A stretch of DNA of 64,000 nt from Stenotrophomonas sp. 169 (GTDB taxonomy: Bacteria; Pseudomonadota; Gammaproteobacteria; Xanthomonadales; Xanthomonadaceae). The notes below the pieces were generated by a model. The model saw nothing but the letters and a program-made list of their open reading frames with translations, did not search any database and was not told the DNA's origin. The position numbers were made by a program, and so were the translations under genes. The DNA is taken from contig NZ_CP061204.1 in assembly GCF_014621775.1 (NCBI RefSeq), positions 1,322,501 to 1,386,500 of the forward strand, written 5' to 3'. Shown piece after piece: positions 1 to 8,521 of this stretch (positions are counted from its first letter, which is position 1; each line of letters begins with the position of its first letter).

Positions 1-183
1 GCACAGCACGTGTTCGCTACCCAGCCGATGAACTTCAAGAATCTGCAGACGGGCGAGATATCGTCGTACTGGGTGGATTTCTACAAGAGCAAGGGTATGG
101 AGGTTCCACAGGGTGCACCAGGAACCAATCCGAATGACATGTCCGCATCGCCGGTGCTGGAACGCATCGGCAGCGCGCTGTAA
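1..183 (+). CDS. C-terminal fragment of an unidentified protein
   Basis: The frame is open from the first base of the window and ends at TAA (181-183), so only the last 60 residues are present. They contain short aromatic and polar stretches (YWVDFYKSKGME) and a Gly/Pro/Asn-rich stretch before the end (QGAPGTNPND). I do not recognise a domain, and there is no membrane segment. The next gene starts 87 bp downstream on the same strand with its own ribosome-binding site, so co-transcription is possible but not shown. The call rests only on the open frame with a clean stop. Confidence 0.5.
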   Translation, partial: AQHVFATQPMNFKNLQTGEISSYWVDFYKSKGMEVPQGAPGTNPNDMSASPVLERIGSAL

Positions 184-270
184 GGCTGCACGCGCAGGCG
201 TCGGCGCTCTTTCGCCTGCCGAAAGGGAATCGTCCCTGCTTTTGGATTCAGACGTATCGGAGATAGCGGG

Positions 271-1179
271 ATGAACATGGTGTTGACTGCCGTGCTGGCG
301 GTTTTTCTTGTGGGATGCGGATCGGTTTCGGCATCCGTGCCGGTCGCGCAGCGGGGCCAGGGGCAGCCGTATGAGATCGTTGGCAGCGAGGTGTGGGACG
401 TGCCCGATCCGGTGTCGGGCCGCGGGTACCAGGTGTTCGTCAACCTGCCTGCGTCGTATGCGAAGGACCCTGCACGCCGTTACCCCGTGCTGTATGTCAC
501 CGACGCCGACTATGCCTTCCCGGTCCTGCGCCAGGTGGGCAGGCGGCTGGGCAGTTCGGTGCAGGAATTCATTCTGGTGGGCGTGTCCTACGCGGTAGGC
601 GAAGAGGGCACGACCAGCCGGCGTCGCGACTACACGCCCACGGCGCTGGGCGCGGCCGATGCGCCGGATGGCGCGGTGCATGGCGGTGGTGCCGCACACG
701 CCGCCTATCTGCGGGACCAGGTGCTGCCCTTCGTCGCGCAGCGTTTCCGAACGGATGAAACGCGTCGGCTGTTCCTGGGGCACTCCTACGGGGCACTGCT
801 GGGTACGCAGATCCTGTTCAGTGATCCCGCGCTTTTCTCCGGCTACGTGCTCGGCAGCCCCTCTTACTGGTACGACGACCACGTCATGGACCGCATGGAG
901 CGGGAGTCTGCGCAGACGCTGCGTGACATGCCGGCCACTGTGTATTTCTACATCGGCGAGTACGAGGCCAAGAAGGTCGGTGACCCGCGCTACCTGCAGG
1001 ACGATGACATGGTGGAGGATGCCCGCCGGATGGAGCGCACGTTGCGCGCGCGCAAGTATCCGTCACTGAAGCTGCGGCTGGATGTGTTGAACGATGAAGA
1101 CCACCTGACGGTCGCCCCGCGCGGGTTCACGTTGGGCTTGAAGTATCTGCTGCCAGGGCCGAGCAAAACCGACCCGTAA
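271..1179 (+). CDS. Alpha/beta-hydrolase, putative lipoprotein esterase (Fes/IroE-like fold)
   Basis: A 302-residue serine hydrolase of the putative esterase (COG2819, IroE/Fes-like) family. The first 16 residues form a lipoprotein signal with the lipobox LVGC, so Cys16 is the expected lipidation site and the enzyme should be anchored in the cell envelope. The nucleophile elbow GHSYG places the catalytic Ser near residue 172, and the His in NDEDHLTV (about residue 278) is the likely triad base. Members of the family hydrolyse ester bonds in siderophores, formyl-glutathione-like thioesters or small esters; the substrate here is unknown because no siderophore genes are nearby. The ATG at 271 directly precedes the signal peptide. 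Family assignment is firm, substrate is not. Confidence 0.85.
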   Translation: MNMVLTAVLAVFLVGCGSVSASVPVAQRGQGQPYEIVGSEVWDVPDPVSGRGYQVFVNLPASYAKDPARRYPVLYVTDADYAFPVLRQVGRRLGSSVQEFILVGVSYAVGEEGTTSRRRDYTPTALGAADAPDGAVHGGGAAHAAYLRDQVLPFVAQRFRTDETRRLFLGHSYGALLGTQILFSDPALFSGYVLGSPSYWYDDHVMDRMERESAQTLRDMPATVYFYIGEYEAKKVGDPRYLQDDDMVEDARRMERTLRARKYPSLKLRLDVLNDEDHLTVAPRGFTLGLKYLLPGPSKTDP

Positions 1180-1218
1180 CGCATGCAGGCCGGTAGAACC
1201 GCGTAATAGAGCCGCGTG

Positions 1219-1314
1219 GTAGAGCCGACTTCAGTCGGCTGCCTTGGAGCAAGGCTGAGGTAGAGCCGACTTCAGTCGGCTGGTTGAAGATCAGCCGACT
1301 GAAGTCGGCTCTAC
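1219..1314. repeat. Cluster of three SMAG (GTAG) palindromic elements
   Basis: Three near-identical 22-bp elements with a GTAG head followed by AGCCGACTTCAGTCGGCT: two on the plus strand (1219-1240 and 1260-1281) and one on the minus strand (1293-1314). The second and third form an inverted pair able to fold into one long hairpin. These match the SMAG repeats known from Stenotrophomonas maltophilia, which are REP-like elements thought to be mobilised by RAYT transposases. No RAYT gene is present in the window. Confidence 0.9.
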
Positions 1315-1317
1315 CAC

Positions 1318-1447
1318 CGCCACACCGTCCCATCGCCCGACCCAGTCCCACCGTCCCCACACCGTCCCATCGCCCGAACCCGTCCCATCGTCCCACCCAG
1401 CCCCATTACCCCCACCCCGTCCCATCGCCCACCCCGTCCCATTCCCG
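1318..1447. repeat. C-rich imperfect tandem repeat (CCGTCCCATCGCCC-like units)
   Basis: About 130 bp built from degenerate copies of CCGTCCCATCGCCC and CCCACCC. The plus strand is almost free of G, so the minus strand carries many GGG runs and could form G-quadruplexes. It lies just past the stop codon of the minus-strand zinc-ribbon gene, so it would be in the 3' end of that transcript. Open frames crossing it are low-complexity Pro/Ser or Gly/Trp strings and are not genes. Confidence 0.75.
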
Positions 1448-1765
1448 CTACGGGGTCGCGTCCGGTTCGGGCGGCATGAAGAACTCCACTTTGCCGCAGC
1501 CCGTGCAGAGAAACGATTCGAAGCGCTTTCGGTTGACCAGCAGCTCACCGATGTTACCCAGCAGGAAAGGCCACATGCGCGTGCCTTCATGCAGTTGCAG
1601 GGTGCCGGCGAACTGCATGGGCGATGCGCAGCGCAGGCAGCGCTCGGGCGCGTAAGCACCGGGATGCGCAGCCAGGGGTGCGGTGGAATCAAATCCGCAG
1701 TTGCCACAGACGTCGGATTCCTGCGGAACGGCGGCGCCACAGTGGTTGCAGGACCAGCAGATCAT
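1448..1765 (-). CDS. Small zinc-ribbon protein
   Basis: A 105-residue protein with four Cys pairs: CWSCNHC at the N-terminus, CGNC near residue 20, RCLRC mid-protein and CTGC near the C-terminus. This is the layout of two zinc ribbons. No enzyme domain, signal peptide or membrane segment is seen. The start at 1765 is chosen because AGGAAA lies just upstream on the coding strand; an upstream in-frame extension to 2023 would run through a SMAG repeat pair and part of the next gene antisense, which is implausible. The role is unknown; such ribbons often mediate protein or nucleic acid contacts. The stop abuts a C-rich tandem repeat. Confidence 0.7.
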   Translation of the reverse strand: MICWSCNHCGAAVPQESDVCGNCGFDSTAPLAAHPGAYAPERCLRCASPMQFAGTLQLHEGTRMWPFLLGNIGELLVNRKRFESFLCTGCGKVEFFMPPEPDATP

Positions 1766-1814
1766 CGTGTGTTGTTTCCTCTGACGGTGCAGGACCGAGT
1801 GTAACCGGCGGAGG

Positions 1815-1870
1815 GTAGAGCCGACTTCAGTCGGCTTCGCCGATAAGCAGCCGACTGAAGTCGGCTCTAC
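1815..1870. repeat. Inverted pair of SMAG elements
   Basis: Plus-strand element 1815-1836 and minus-strand element 1849-1870 face each other around a 12-nt spacer and can form a long hairpin. The GTAG head of the minus-strand copy contains the stop codon of the barstar-type gene (TAG, 1867-1869). Confidence 0.9.
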
Positions 1871-2259
1871 CTGCTGGGTTGCAGGTGGATGTTCGGGTGG
1901 GCGGCGAATATTTCCAGCACGATGTCGAAATAGGTCTGACCGGTGCCGTCTTCCAGCGCCTGCAGTTGCTGGCTTATGCGGCCGGTCGAAAAGCCGGGCT
2001 GCGCGAGTTTCTGCTGCAGCCATTCGCGGGTGGCCTCAAGGCCGAGAGACGCCCTGCTGATGTCCATGTTCCGCCACACCACCGTGGCTTGCTCCATGCC
2101 CAGCAGCTTCCCGTAGCCGCCGTACAGCAGGTCGTCCAGCGCATCGAGGCTGGCGCCCAACGTCCAGTCTTCGTCTTCCATGAACACCCGGTTGAGCTCG
2201 GCATACAGTGCCGGTATGTCGGTAATGCGGGATCCTTCGATGATGAAGCGGTCGGTCAT
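1867..2259 (-). CDS. Barstar-family protein (orphan ribonuclease-inhibitor fold)
   Basis: A 130-residue protein whose N-terminal half matches the barstar family (Pfam Barstar): a beta strand with FIIEG, then a helix, then the acidic stretch LGASLDALDDLLYGGYG that resembles the barnase-binding helix and loop of barstar. Barstars bind and inhibit secreted or contact-delivered ribonucleases of the barnase type. No barnase-like toxin is encoded next to it, so it is an orphan immunity-like protein or has been co-opted for another role. The start at 2259 is preceded by CAGGAG. The stop codon TAG comes from the GTAG head of a SMAG repeat, so the last residues (QPSR) run directly into the repeat. Confidence 0.8.
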   Translation of the reverse strand: MTDRFIIEGSRITDIPALYAELNRVFMEDEDWTLGASLDALDDLLYGGYGKLLGMEQATVVWRNMDISRASLGLEATREWLQQKLAQPGFSTGRISQQLQALEDGTGQTYFDIVLEIFAAHPNIHLQPSR

Positions 2260-2284
2260 CTGGCTCTCCTGCGCGGGGTGGACG

Positions 2285-2316
2285 TTGACATGTTCTTCGC
2301 GCGACTGGAATAAATT
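2285..2316 (+). promoter_or_regulatory. Candidate promoter of the hybrid kinase gene
   Basis: A perfect -35 hexamer TTGACA (2285-2290) is followed 18-20 bp later by AATAAATT, a weak -10-like stretch. It lies about 30 bp before the TTG start of the kinase gene. The spacing is longer than ideal, so this is only a candidate. Confidence 0.3.
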
Positions 2317-2345
2317 GCCACCATTAAGGCTGTGGCGTACGCAGG

Positions 2346-5231
2346 TTGTCCATCTCGTTTTCCTCCAGCGTCACCCCCCGCACGTTTCCTTTCCACGATG
2401 GCCCGGCGGCGGCGCAGATCCGTGCGCGGGACTGGGCCGACACGGCCATCGGGCCGCCGCCGCAGTGGCCGGCTGCGCTTCGCCAGGCCACCAGCCTGAT
2501 GCTGTCTTCGCCGGAAAGCATGTACATCGCCTGGGGTGAGGATCTGACGTTCCTGTTCAATGATGCGTACAGCCCGATCCTGGGTCCGCGCCTTGCCGGG
2601 GCCATGGGAAAGCCGCTGCGCGCAGTGTGGGCCGATGCATGGGACGCGGTGCGCGTGCCGATCGAACAGGCGTTGGCGGGCGAGGGCTCACGCTTTGACA
2701 GCGTGCCGGTGCAGATGAACCGCCAGGGCGAACCGGAAGATACCTGGTGGACTTTCTCGTTTTCGCCCATCCATGACGACGAAGGATGCATAGAGGGCGT
2801 GTTCTGCGTGACGCGCGAGGTCACGCAGATCGTGGTCGCGCAGCAACGGCTGGCGCACGAGAACGAGCGCCTGATCGGGCTGTTCGAGAAGTCGCCGATG
2901 TTCATGGTCTTCCTCAACGGGCCCGAGCACCGGATCGAACTGGCCAACCCGCGCTATACCGAGCTGGTCGGCCATCGCGATCTGATCGGGCAGCGGTTGG
3001 TCGACGCAGTGCCGGAAGCCATCGACCAAGGCTACCTGCCGTTGCTGGACGAGGTGTACCGTACCGGCGAAACCTACATCGGCAGCGAAGTCTCTTACGC
3101 GCCCCTCTCGGTAGACGGCAGACTGGGCGACAAACGCCTGCTTGATATCGTCTTCCAGCCGGTCAAGGATGCGCAGGGCGCCCCGCTTGGCATATTCGTG
3201 CAGGGGCTGGACGTAACGTCGCAGGTCGACCTGCAGCGGAGTCTGAGGTCCAGCGAATCCCTCCACCGGCAGATCATGGACAGCGCGATGGACTACGCCA
3301 TCTTCGCGATGGATCTGCAGGGGCGCATCACGTTGTGGAACGAGGGTGCGCGGCGTACGTTGGGCTGGACAGAAGAAGAGATGCTGGGGCAGACCCCGGA
3401 GCGGCTGTACAACGAGGTGGATCGCCGCGCCAAGCGTTTCCAGCACGGCATGCGGGTCGCGCTCGCCGAGGGAGGTCTGACGGGCGAGCGACCGTTCCTG
3501 CGCAGGTCGGGCGAAACCTTCTCGGCGCAGGGCGCAATGACCGTGCTGCGGGACGAGGACGGTACGGCGCACGGGTTTGTCATCGTGCTGCGTGATCGCA
3601 GCGCCGAGCGCGCCGCCATCGATGCGTTGGCCGACAGCGAGCGGCGGCTGGGAGCATTGGTCGGTGCGTCATCCCAGGTGTTGTATGCGCTGTCGGCCGA
3701 CTGGACGGAACGTCGGCAGATACTGCGCCAGGGCGATACGGTGCGCTTGCTGCCGCCGGACTGGAACTGGCGAGAGGCGTTCGTCCATCCCGATGACCAT
3801 GCGCTGCTGGCCGCCGAGATCGCGAAGGCGAGTTCAGAGAAGAAGCCGTTGGAGATCCACCACCGTACGCCGCTGAACAAGGGCAGCCATCGCTGGGTGC
3901 TGATGCGCGTGGTGCCGATGCTGGATGCCGATGGCAACGTCAGCGAATGGTTCGGCACGGCAACCGACGTCACCGAGAAACGCGAGGCGGAGGAGCGCCT
4001 GCAGCAGTTGACCATTACCTTGGAAGAGCGCGTGCGCGACCGCAGCGCCGAATTGCTGATGACCGAGGAGAAACTGCGCCAGAGCCAGAAGATGGAGGCG
4101 GTGGGCCAACTGACCGGTGGCATCGCCCATGACTTCAACAACCTGCTCACTGCAGTCTCGATGGGGCTCGAGCTGTTGGAGATGCGTGTCGCCCAGGGCC
4201 GCTTCGATGACCTTGGCCGTTATGTCGAGATGGCGCGCTCCGGTGCAGACCGCGCCGCAGCGCTGACCCAGCGCCTGCTGGCGTTCTCCCGTCGGCAGAC
4301 CCTGGCCCCGACGGCGGTGGTGATGGAGACGATGGTGCAGGGCATGCTGGAGATCATTTCGCGCTCGTTGGGGCCTTCCATTGCCATCCGCACCCGTTTC
4401 CACGATGGCGGCGCCGCGGTGCAGGTGGACGGACCGCAGCTGGAGAATGCGCTGTTGAACCTGTGCATCAATGCGCGGGATGCCATGCCCGCCGGCGGCA
4501 CGCTGGCCATCACCAGCGAGGCCATGGATCTGGCAGCGGTGGAGGCTGCCGCGCTGGAGGTGCCGCCCGGCCCGTACGTGCGCCTGTCGGTGGAAGACAG
4601 TGGCACCGGCATGGAGCCGGAGGTGGTCGAGAAAGTGTTCGAGCCGTTCTTCACCACCAAGCCGATCGGGCAGGGCACGGGCCTGGGGTTGTCGATGATC
4701 TATGGGTTCACCCGCCAGTCCGGTGGTCAGGTGCGGGTGGATTCCCGGCCGGGCGAGGGCACCACGATGCATCTCTACCTGCCGCAGTTGGTGGGTGATG
4801 TGCAGCCGGCAGGCATCGCACCGGTGGAGACGGGAGAGCGCGCCCTGCAGGGCCGTCCCTTGCGCACCGTGTTGCTGGTGGAAGATGAGACCGCAGTGCG
4901 GGTACTGGTCAGCGAGGTGCTGGTGTCGGCGGGCTACCGGGTGCTGGAAGCATCGGAGGGCCCTCCGGCTGTGGACATGCTGCGCTCGGTGGAGGCGATT
5001 GATCTGCTGGTGACGGATGTGGGGTTGACCGGCCCGTTGAACGGGCGTCAGGTGGCCGATGCCGGACGGCAGTGCCGCCCCGGCCTGCCGGTGCTGTTCA
5101 TCACTGGCTACGTGGCCACCGCGGCAGTGGGGGCGGGGCACCTGGAAGACGGGATGGAGGTGCTCGCCAAACCGTTCGCCGCCGCAGAATTGATGCGACG
5201 CGCGAATGCGTTGGTGGAGCGCGGTCGGTAG
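2346..5231 (+). CDS. PAS-rich hybrid sensor histidine kinase
   Basis: A 961-residue cytoplasmic hybrid kinase with no membrane segment. In order: an N-terminal PAS/GAF-like sensor (about 25-160), three further PAS domains (about 175-300, 305-430, 435-555, the later ones ending in typical PAC motifs such as [16 protein letters not shown]), a short coiled coil, a HisKA dimerisation domain with GGIAHDFNN (phospho-acceptor His595), an ATPase domain with the N box [10 protein letters not shown] and G boxes, and a C-terminal receiver domain from about 840 with phospho-acceptor Asp891 (LLVTDVG). The ligand or light signal is unknown; I see no diagnostic LOV cysteine motif. The start is a TTG; the N-terminal FPFHDG...WPAALR segment is conserved in this family, which supports it, but the ribosome-binding site is weak. 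No response regulator gene is adjacent. Confidence 0.88.
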   Translation: MSISFSSSVTPRTFPFHDGPAAAQIRARDWADTAIGPPPQWPAALRQATSLMLSSPESMYIAWGEDLTFLFNDAYSPILGPRLAGAMGKPLRAVWADAWDAVRVPIEQALAGEGSRFDSVPVQMNRQGEPEDTWWTFSFSPIHDDEGCIEGVFCVTREVTQIVVAQQRLAHENERLIGLFEKSPMFMVFLNGPEHRIELANPRYTELVGHRDLIGQRLVDAVPEAIDQGYLPLLDEVYRTGETYIGSEVSYAPLSVDGRLGDKRLLDIVFQPVKDAQGAPLGIFVQGLDVTSQVDLQRSLRSSESLHRQIMDSAMDYAIFAMDLQGRITLWNEGARRTLGWTEEEMLGQTPERLYNEVDRRAKRFQHGMRVALAEGGLTGERPFLRRSGETFSAQGAMTVLRDEDGTAHGFVIVLRDRSAERAAIDALADSERRLGALVGASSQVLYALSADWTERRQILRQGDTVRLLPPDWNWREAFVHPDDHALLAAEIAKASSEKKPLEIHHRTPLNKGSHRWVLMRVVPMLDADGNVSEWFGTATDVTEKREAEERLQQLTITLEERVRDRSAELLMTEEKLRQSQKMEAVGQLTGGIAHDFNNLLTAVSMGLELLEMRVAQGRFDDLGRYVEMARSGADRAAALTQRLLAFSRRQTLAPTAVVMETMVQGMLEIISRSLGPSIAIRTRFHDGGAAVQVDGPQLENALLNLCINARDAMPAGGTLAITSEAMDLAAVEAAALEVPPGPYVRLSVEDSGTGMEPEVVEKVFEPFFTTKPIGQGTGLGLSMIYGFTRQSGGQVRVDSRPGEGTTMHLYLPQLVGDVQPAGIAPVETGERALQGRPLRTVLLVEDETAVRVLVSEVLVSAGYRVLEASEGPPAVDMLRSVEAIDLLVTDVGLTGPLNGRQVADAGRQCRPGLPVLFITGYVATAAVGAGHLEDGMEVLAKPFAAAELMRRANALVERGR

Positions 5232-5278
5232 GCCCTTTGGTATTGGTCGGTCCTCCGCCGAGTATGGCTCGGGCCTAC
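5228..5278. repeat. Degenerate SMAG-like inverted pair between two convergent genes
   Basis: The 51-bp spacer is bounded by perfect inverted ends GTAGGCCC (5228-5235) and GGGCCTAC (5271-5278). The right part (5257-5278, minus strand) keeps the SMAG layout, GTAG head plus CCGAG/CTCGG dyad; the left part has lost its dyad. Both flanking genes use the TAG of a GTAG head as stop codon. Confidence 0.6.
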
Positions 5279-7896
5279 GGAGTGCGGTCGAGTGAGGCTT
5301 TCAGGAAGGGGGCGGTGATGCTGTCCTTGGCCTTTGCCACGTGCCGCGGTGTGCCTTCGCTGATGATCTTTCCGCCGCGCTCACCGGCGCCCGGCCCCAT
5401 GTCAATCACCCAATCCGCATCGGCCACCACGCGCATGTCATGTTCAACGGCGACCACGGTGTTGCCCGCATCGACCAATCCGTGCAGCTGCACCATCAGC
5501 TTGTCCACGTCGGACGGATGCAGCCCCGTGGTCGGTTCGTCCAGCACGTACAGCGTGTTGCCGCGCTGCGCGCGCTGCAGTTCCGTCGCCAGTTTGATCC
5601 GTTGCGCCTCGCCGCCGGACAGCTCGGTGGCCGGCTGACCCAACCGGAGGTAGCCCAGCCCGATCGCCTGCAGCAGCGCCAGCGGTTTGTGCACGGCGGG
5701 CTGCTGATCGAAGAAAACCAGGGCGTCGTCGACGGTCATGTCCAGCACCTCGGCGATGTTGCGGCCTTCCCAGGTGACTTCGAGCGTCTTGGCGTTGTAG
5801 CGCGCACCGTGACACGTGGGGCAGGGCGCGTAGACGCTGGGCATGAACAACAGCTCGACGCTGGTGAAGCCTTCGCCTTCGCAGGTGTCACAGCGGCCCT
5901 TTGCCACGTTGAACGAAAAGCGCCCGGCGTCGTAACGGCGCGCGCGTGCCTGCCGGGTGGCGGCGAACAGCTTGCGCACGTGGTCGAACAGCCCGGTGTA
6001 GGTGGCCAGGTTGGAGCGTGGGGTACGTCCGATCGGCTTCTGGTCAACGTTCACCAGCCGCCGGATACCTTCGCCGCCGCTGGCAATACGCCCGGCGGAC
6101 TGAACCAGCAGGTTCGGGCGCGGATCATCCCCCTCGCTTTCTTCGACCTGCGGCTCATGTCCCAGTTGCAGACCGACCAGTTCCACCAGCGCTTGGCTTA
6201 CCAGGCTGGATTTGCCCGATCCGGAGACGCCGGTGACGGCGGTCAGTACGCCCAGCGGGATGCGGGCGGACAGCCCCTGCAGGTTGTTGCGCTGCAGCCC
6301 CTCGAGCTGCAGCCAGGCCGCTACGGTGCGTGGGGTACGCGGCGCAGGCGGCTGCTGGTTGAAGAGATAGCGCGCGGTGCGCGACTGTTCAACCGCCGCC
6401 AATCCGGCCGGCGGGCCGCTGTGCAGTATCCGACCCCCGTGCTGGCCCGCATCCGGGCCCACGTCCACCAGCCAGTCGGCCCGCCGCATCATCTCCAGAT
6501 CGTGCTCGACGACGAACACCGTGTTGCCCGATTGCTTGAGCGCATCCAGCGATGCGTGCAGCGCGGCGCTGTCCGCCGGGTGCAGCCCGGCCGTCGGTTC
6601 GTCCAGTACGTAGACCACGCCGAACAGGTTGGAGCGGATCTGCGTGGCCAGGCGCAGGCGCTGCAGTTCGCCGGGTGACAGCGTGGGCGTGGCCCGATCC
6701 ATCGAGAGGTAACCCAGGCCGAGCCCCTGCAGCGTGGCGATGCGCTGCACCAGGTCGTACGTGATGCGCTGTGCGGCGATACGCTTGTCTTCGCTGAGCT
6801 CCGGCGTGCGGCGTACATCGGAGCCACCGGCGTGCGCTGAGCCGCCCGCGGCAACGCGTCGCGCCGTGGCCTTGCCAGAGGCCTTGCGGCTCAGCGTGGC
6901 CTTGCCGGCTTCACGGGTCGACTCGAAACGGCCTTCCGATGCAGGCCGCAGCACCTCGGCCATGCGATCCAGCGAAAGCTGCGACAGCGATCCGATATCC
7001 CGTCCAGCGAAGGTGACCGACAGCGCTTCGCGCTTGAGCCGACGGCCGTCGCAGAGAGGACAGACGCTGCCCACCATGTAGCGAGAGACGCGTTTTTTCA
7101 TCAACGCGCTCTGCGTGCTGGCAAAGGTGTGCAGCACATAGCGGCGGGCCCCGCTGAAGGTGCCCATGTAGGCCGGCTCGGTCTTGCGACGCAGTGCGGT
7201 GCGCGTCTCCGCCGGCGTGAAGCCGGGATAGACCGGCACCACGGGCTGCTCTTCGGTGAACAGTATCCAGTCCCTCTGTTTCTTCGGCAGGTCGCGCCAC
7301 GGAACATCGACGTCGTAGCCCAACGTGACCAGGATGTCGCGCAGGTTCTGGCCATGCCAGGCAGGCGGCCATGCGGCGATGGCGCGCTCGCGGATGCTCA
7401 AGGAAGGATCCGGCACCATGGAGGCCTCGGTCACGGCGTAGACGTGGCCGAGTCCGTGGCACTCCGGGCACGCGCCCTGCGCGGTGTTCGGCGAGAAATC
7501 CTCGGCATACAGCATCGGCTGCGACGCGGGATAGCTGCCTGCGCGCGAGTACAGCATGCGCAGCAGGCTCGACAGGGTGGTCACGCTGCCCACCGATGAC
7601 CTCACGCTGGCCGTGCCGCGTTGCTGCTGCAGTGCTACCGCAGGCGGCAAGCCTTCGATGGAGTCGACGTCCGGAACGCCGACCTGATCAATGAGTCGAC
7701 GCGCATAGGGAGCGACCGACTCGAAGTAGCGACGTTGTGCTTCCGCGTACAAGGTGCCGAACGCCAACGAGGATTTGCCCGAGCCGGATACACCGGAGAA
7801 CACCACCAGCGCATCGCGCGGAATATCGACATCCACGTCCTTGAGGTTGTGTTCGCGAGCGCCGCGCACGCGGACGAAGTCGTCGTGTTTTTTCAT
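5275..7896 (-). CDS. UvrA-like ABC ATPase (class II UvrA)
   Basis: An 873-residue double ABC-type ATPase of the UvrA family. Walker A motifs are GVSGSGKSS in both halves; the second signature motif is LSGGEAQR, while the first is altered to LSPGELQR. Zinc-binding CPECHG, CPLCDG and CDTCEGEG...CPTCHG modules are present. It is shorter than canonical UvrA (about 940) and lacks clear UvrB-binding content, as in class II UvrA proteins, which are linked to tolerance of DNA-damaging drugs and can sit beside export genes. A Ser/Lys/Ala-rich low-complexity insert lies around residues 365-405. The start at 7896 (MKKHDD) fits the family N-terminus; a longer frame to 8052 adds unconserved sequence. The stop TAG lies in a SMAG-like GTAG head. 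It converges with the hybrid kinase. Confidence 0.9.
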   Translation of the reverse strand: MKKHDDFVRVRGAREHNLKDVDVDIPRDALVVFSGVSGSGKSSLAFGTLYAEAQRRYFESVAPYARRLIDQVGVPDVDSIEGLPPAVALQQQRGTASVRSSVGSVTTLSSLLRMLYSRAGSYPASQPMLYAEDFSPNTAQGACPECHGLGHVYAVTEASMVPDPSLSIRERAIAAWPPAWHGQNLRDILVTLGYDVDVPWRDLPKKQRDWILFTEEQPVVPVYPGFTPAETRTALRRKTEPAYMGTFSGARRYVLHTFASTQSALMKKRVSRYMVGSVCPLCDGRRLKREALSVTFAGRDIGSLSQLSLDRMAEVLRPASEGRFESTREAGKATLSRKASGKATARRVAAGGSAHAGGSDVRRTPELSEDKRIAAQRITYDLVQRIATLQGLGLGYLSMDRATPTLSPGELQRLRLATQIRSNLFGVVYVLDEPTAGLHPADSAALHASLDALKQSGNTVFVVEHDLEMMRRADWLVDVGPDAGQHGGRILHSGPPAGLAAVEQSRTARYLFNQQPPAPRTPRTVAAWLQLEGLQRNNLQGLSARIPLGVLTAVTGVSGSGKSSLVSQALVELVGLQLGHEPQVEESEGDDPRPNLLVQSAGRIASGGEGIRRLVNVDQKPIGRTPRSNLATYTGLFDHVRKLFAATRQARARRYDAGRFSFNVAKGRCDTCEGEGFTSVELLFMPSVYAPCPTCHGARYNAKTLEVTWEGRNIAEVLDMTVDDALVFFDQQPAVHKPLALLQAIGLGYLRLGQPATELSGGEAQRIKLATELQRAQRGNTLYVLDEPTTGLHPSDVDKLMVQLHGLVDAGNTVVAVEHDMRVVADADWVIDMGPGAGERGGKIISEGTPRHVAKAKDSITAPFLKASLDRTP

Positions 7897-8079
7897 GTTT
7901 CCAGTCTGCCACGTTGTCTGGCAGATCCAGAAGCGGGGACACGCTCCCGTGACGCCCAGCTTGGACGCGAGCTGAATGGGACTGTCGTCGTGCACGCGGC
8001 CTGCACGCGAATTCACGCGGGTTTGCACCGGCGGGGCGAAGACTGGCACCACGTTACCGAACCGTATCAGGAGTCCTCC

Positions 8080-8442
8080 ATGAAGATGTCCATCCCCTTG
8101 TTGTGCGCTGGCGCCCTGATGGCCGTTTCAACGGCGGTTTCGGCGCAGAATTACGGTCCTCGCGATGAAGGACGCCGCTTCGACGATGGCAGCCGCGTGG
8201 TCTGCCGCAATGTCGAAGTGCAGCGCAACAGCAAGGATTCCAATCGCATCGCCGGCACCGCGACCGGTGCGGTGGTGGGCGGCCTGCTGGGCAACCAGGT
8301 AGGCGGCGGCAACGGCAAGAAGCTGGCCACCGTGGCTGGCGCGGTTGCGGGCGGCGCGGCCGGGCGCAACATCCAGGGTCGTCAGCAGCAGAAGAACGGC
8401 GACCGCGTGGTAGAGCGCCGCTGCGAGCGCGAATACAGGTAA
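8080..8442 (+). CDS. Exported glycine-zipper 2TM protein
   Basis: A 120-residue protein with a classical signal peptide (residues 1-22, cleaved after VSA). A glycine zipper of the Rick_17kDa/2TM type follows: GTATGAVVGGLLGNQVGGG then VAGAVAGGAAG, two small-residue helices that can pack in a membrane. The C-terminus is Arg/Gln-rich and ends in ERRCEREYR. Relatives are outer-membrane or periplasmic proteins of the 17-kDa antigen/SlyB group with poorly defined envelope roles. CAGGAG lies six bases before the ATG, which fixes the start; the upstream in-frame extension runs antisense to the UvrA-like gene. A strong terminator follows. Confidence 0.85.
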   Translation: MKMSIPLLCAGALMAVSTAVSAQNYGPRDEGRRFDDGSRVVCRNVEVQRNSKDSNRIAGTATGAVVGGLLGNQVGGGNGKKLATVAGAVAGGAAGRNIQGRQQQKNGDRVVERRCEREYR

Positions 8443-8476
8443 CCCCTGCAGCGCGCCCTGTCTTGAATCGAACAAG

Positions 8477-8503
8477 CGGCAGCCCTCTGGGCTGCCGTTT
8501 TTT
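8477..8503 (+). terminator. Rho-independent terminator after the glycine-zipper gene
   Basis: A stem of CGGCAGCCC and GGGCTGCCG with a 3-nt loop is followed by six T residues. Confidence 0.9.
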
Positions 8504-8521
8504 CATGCGCGCCGCCGTCGC

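Noticed and set aside
1291..2023. Extended upstream start for the zinc-ribbon gene and frames through the C-rich tract
   Set aside because: The extension crosses SMAG repeats and the tract frames are low complexity; AGGAAA before 1765 supports the short form.
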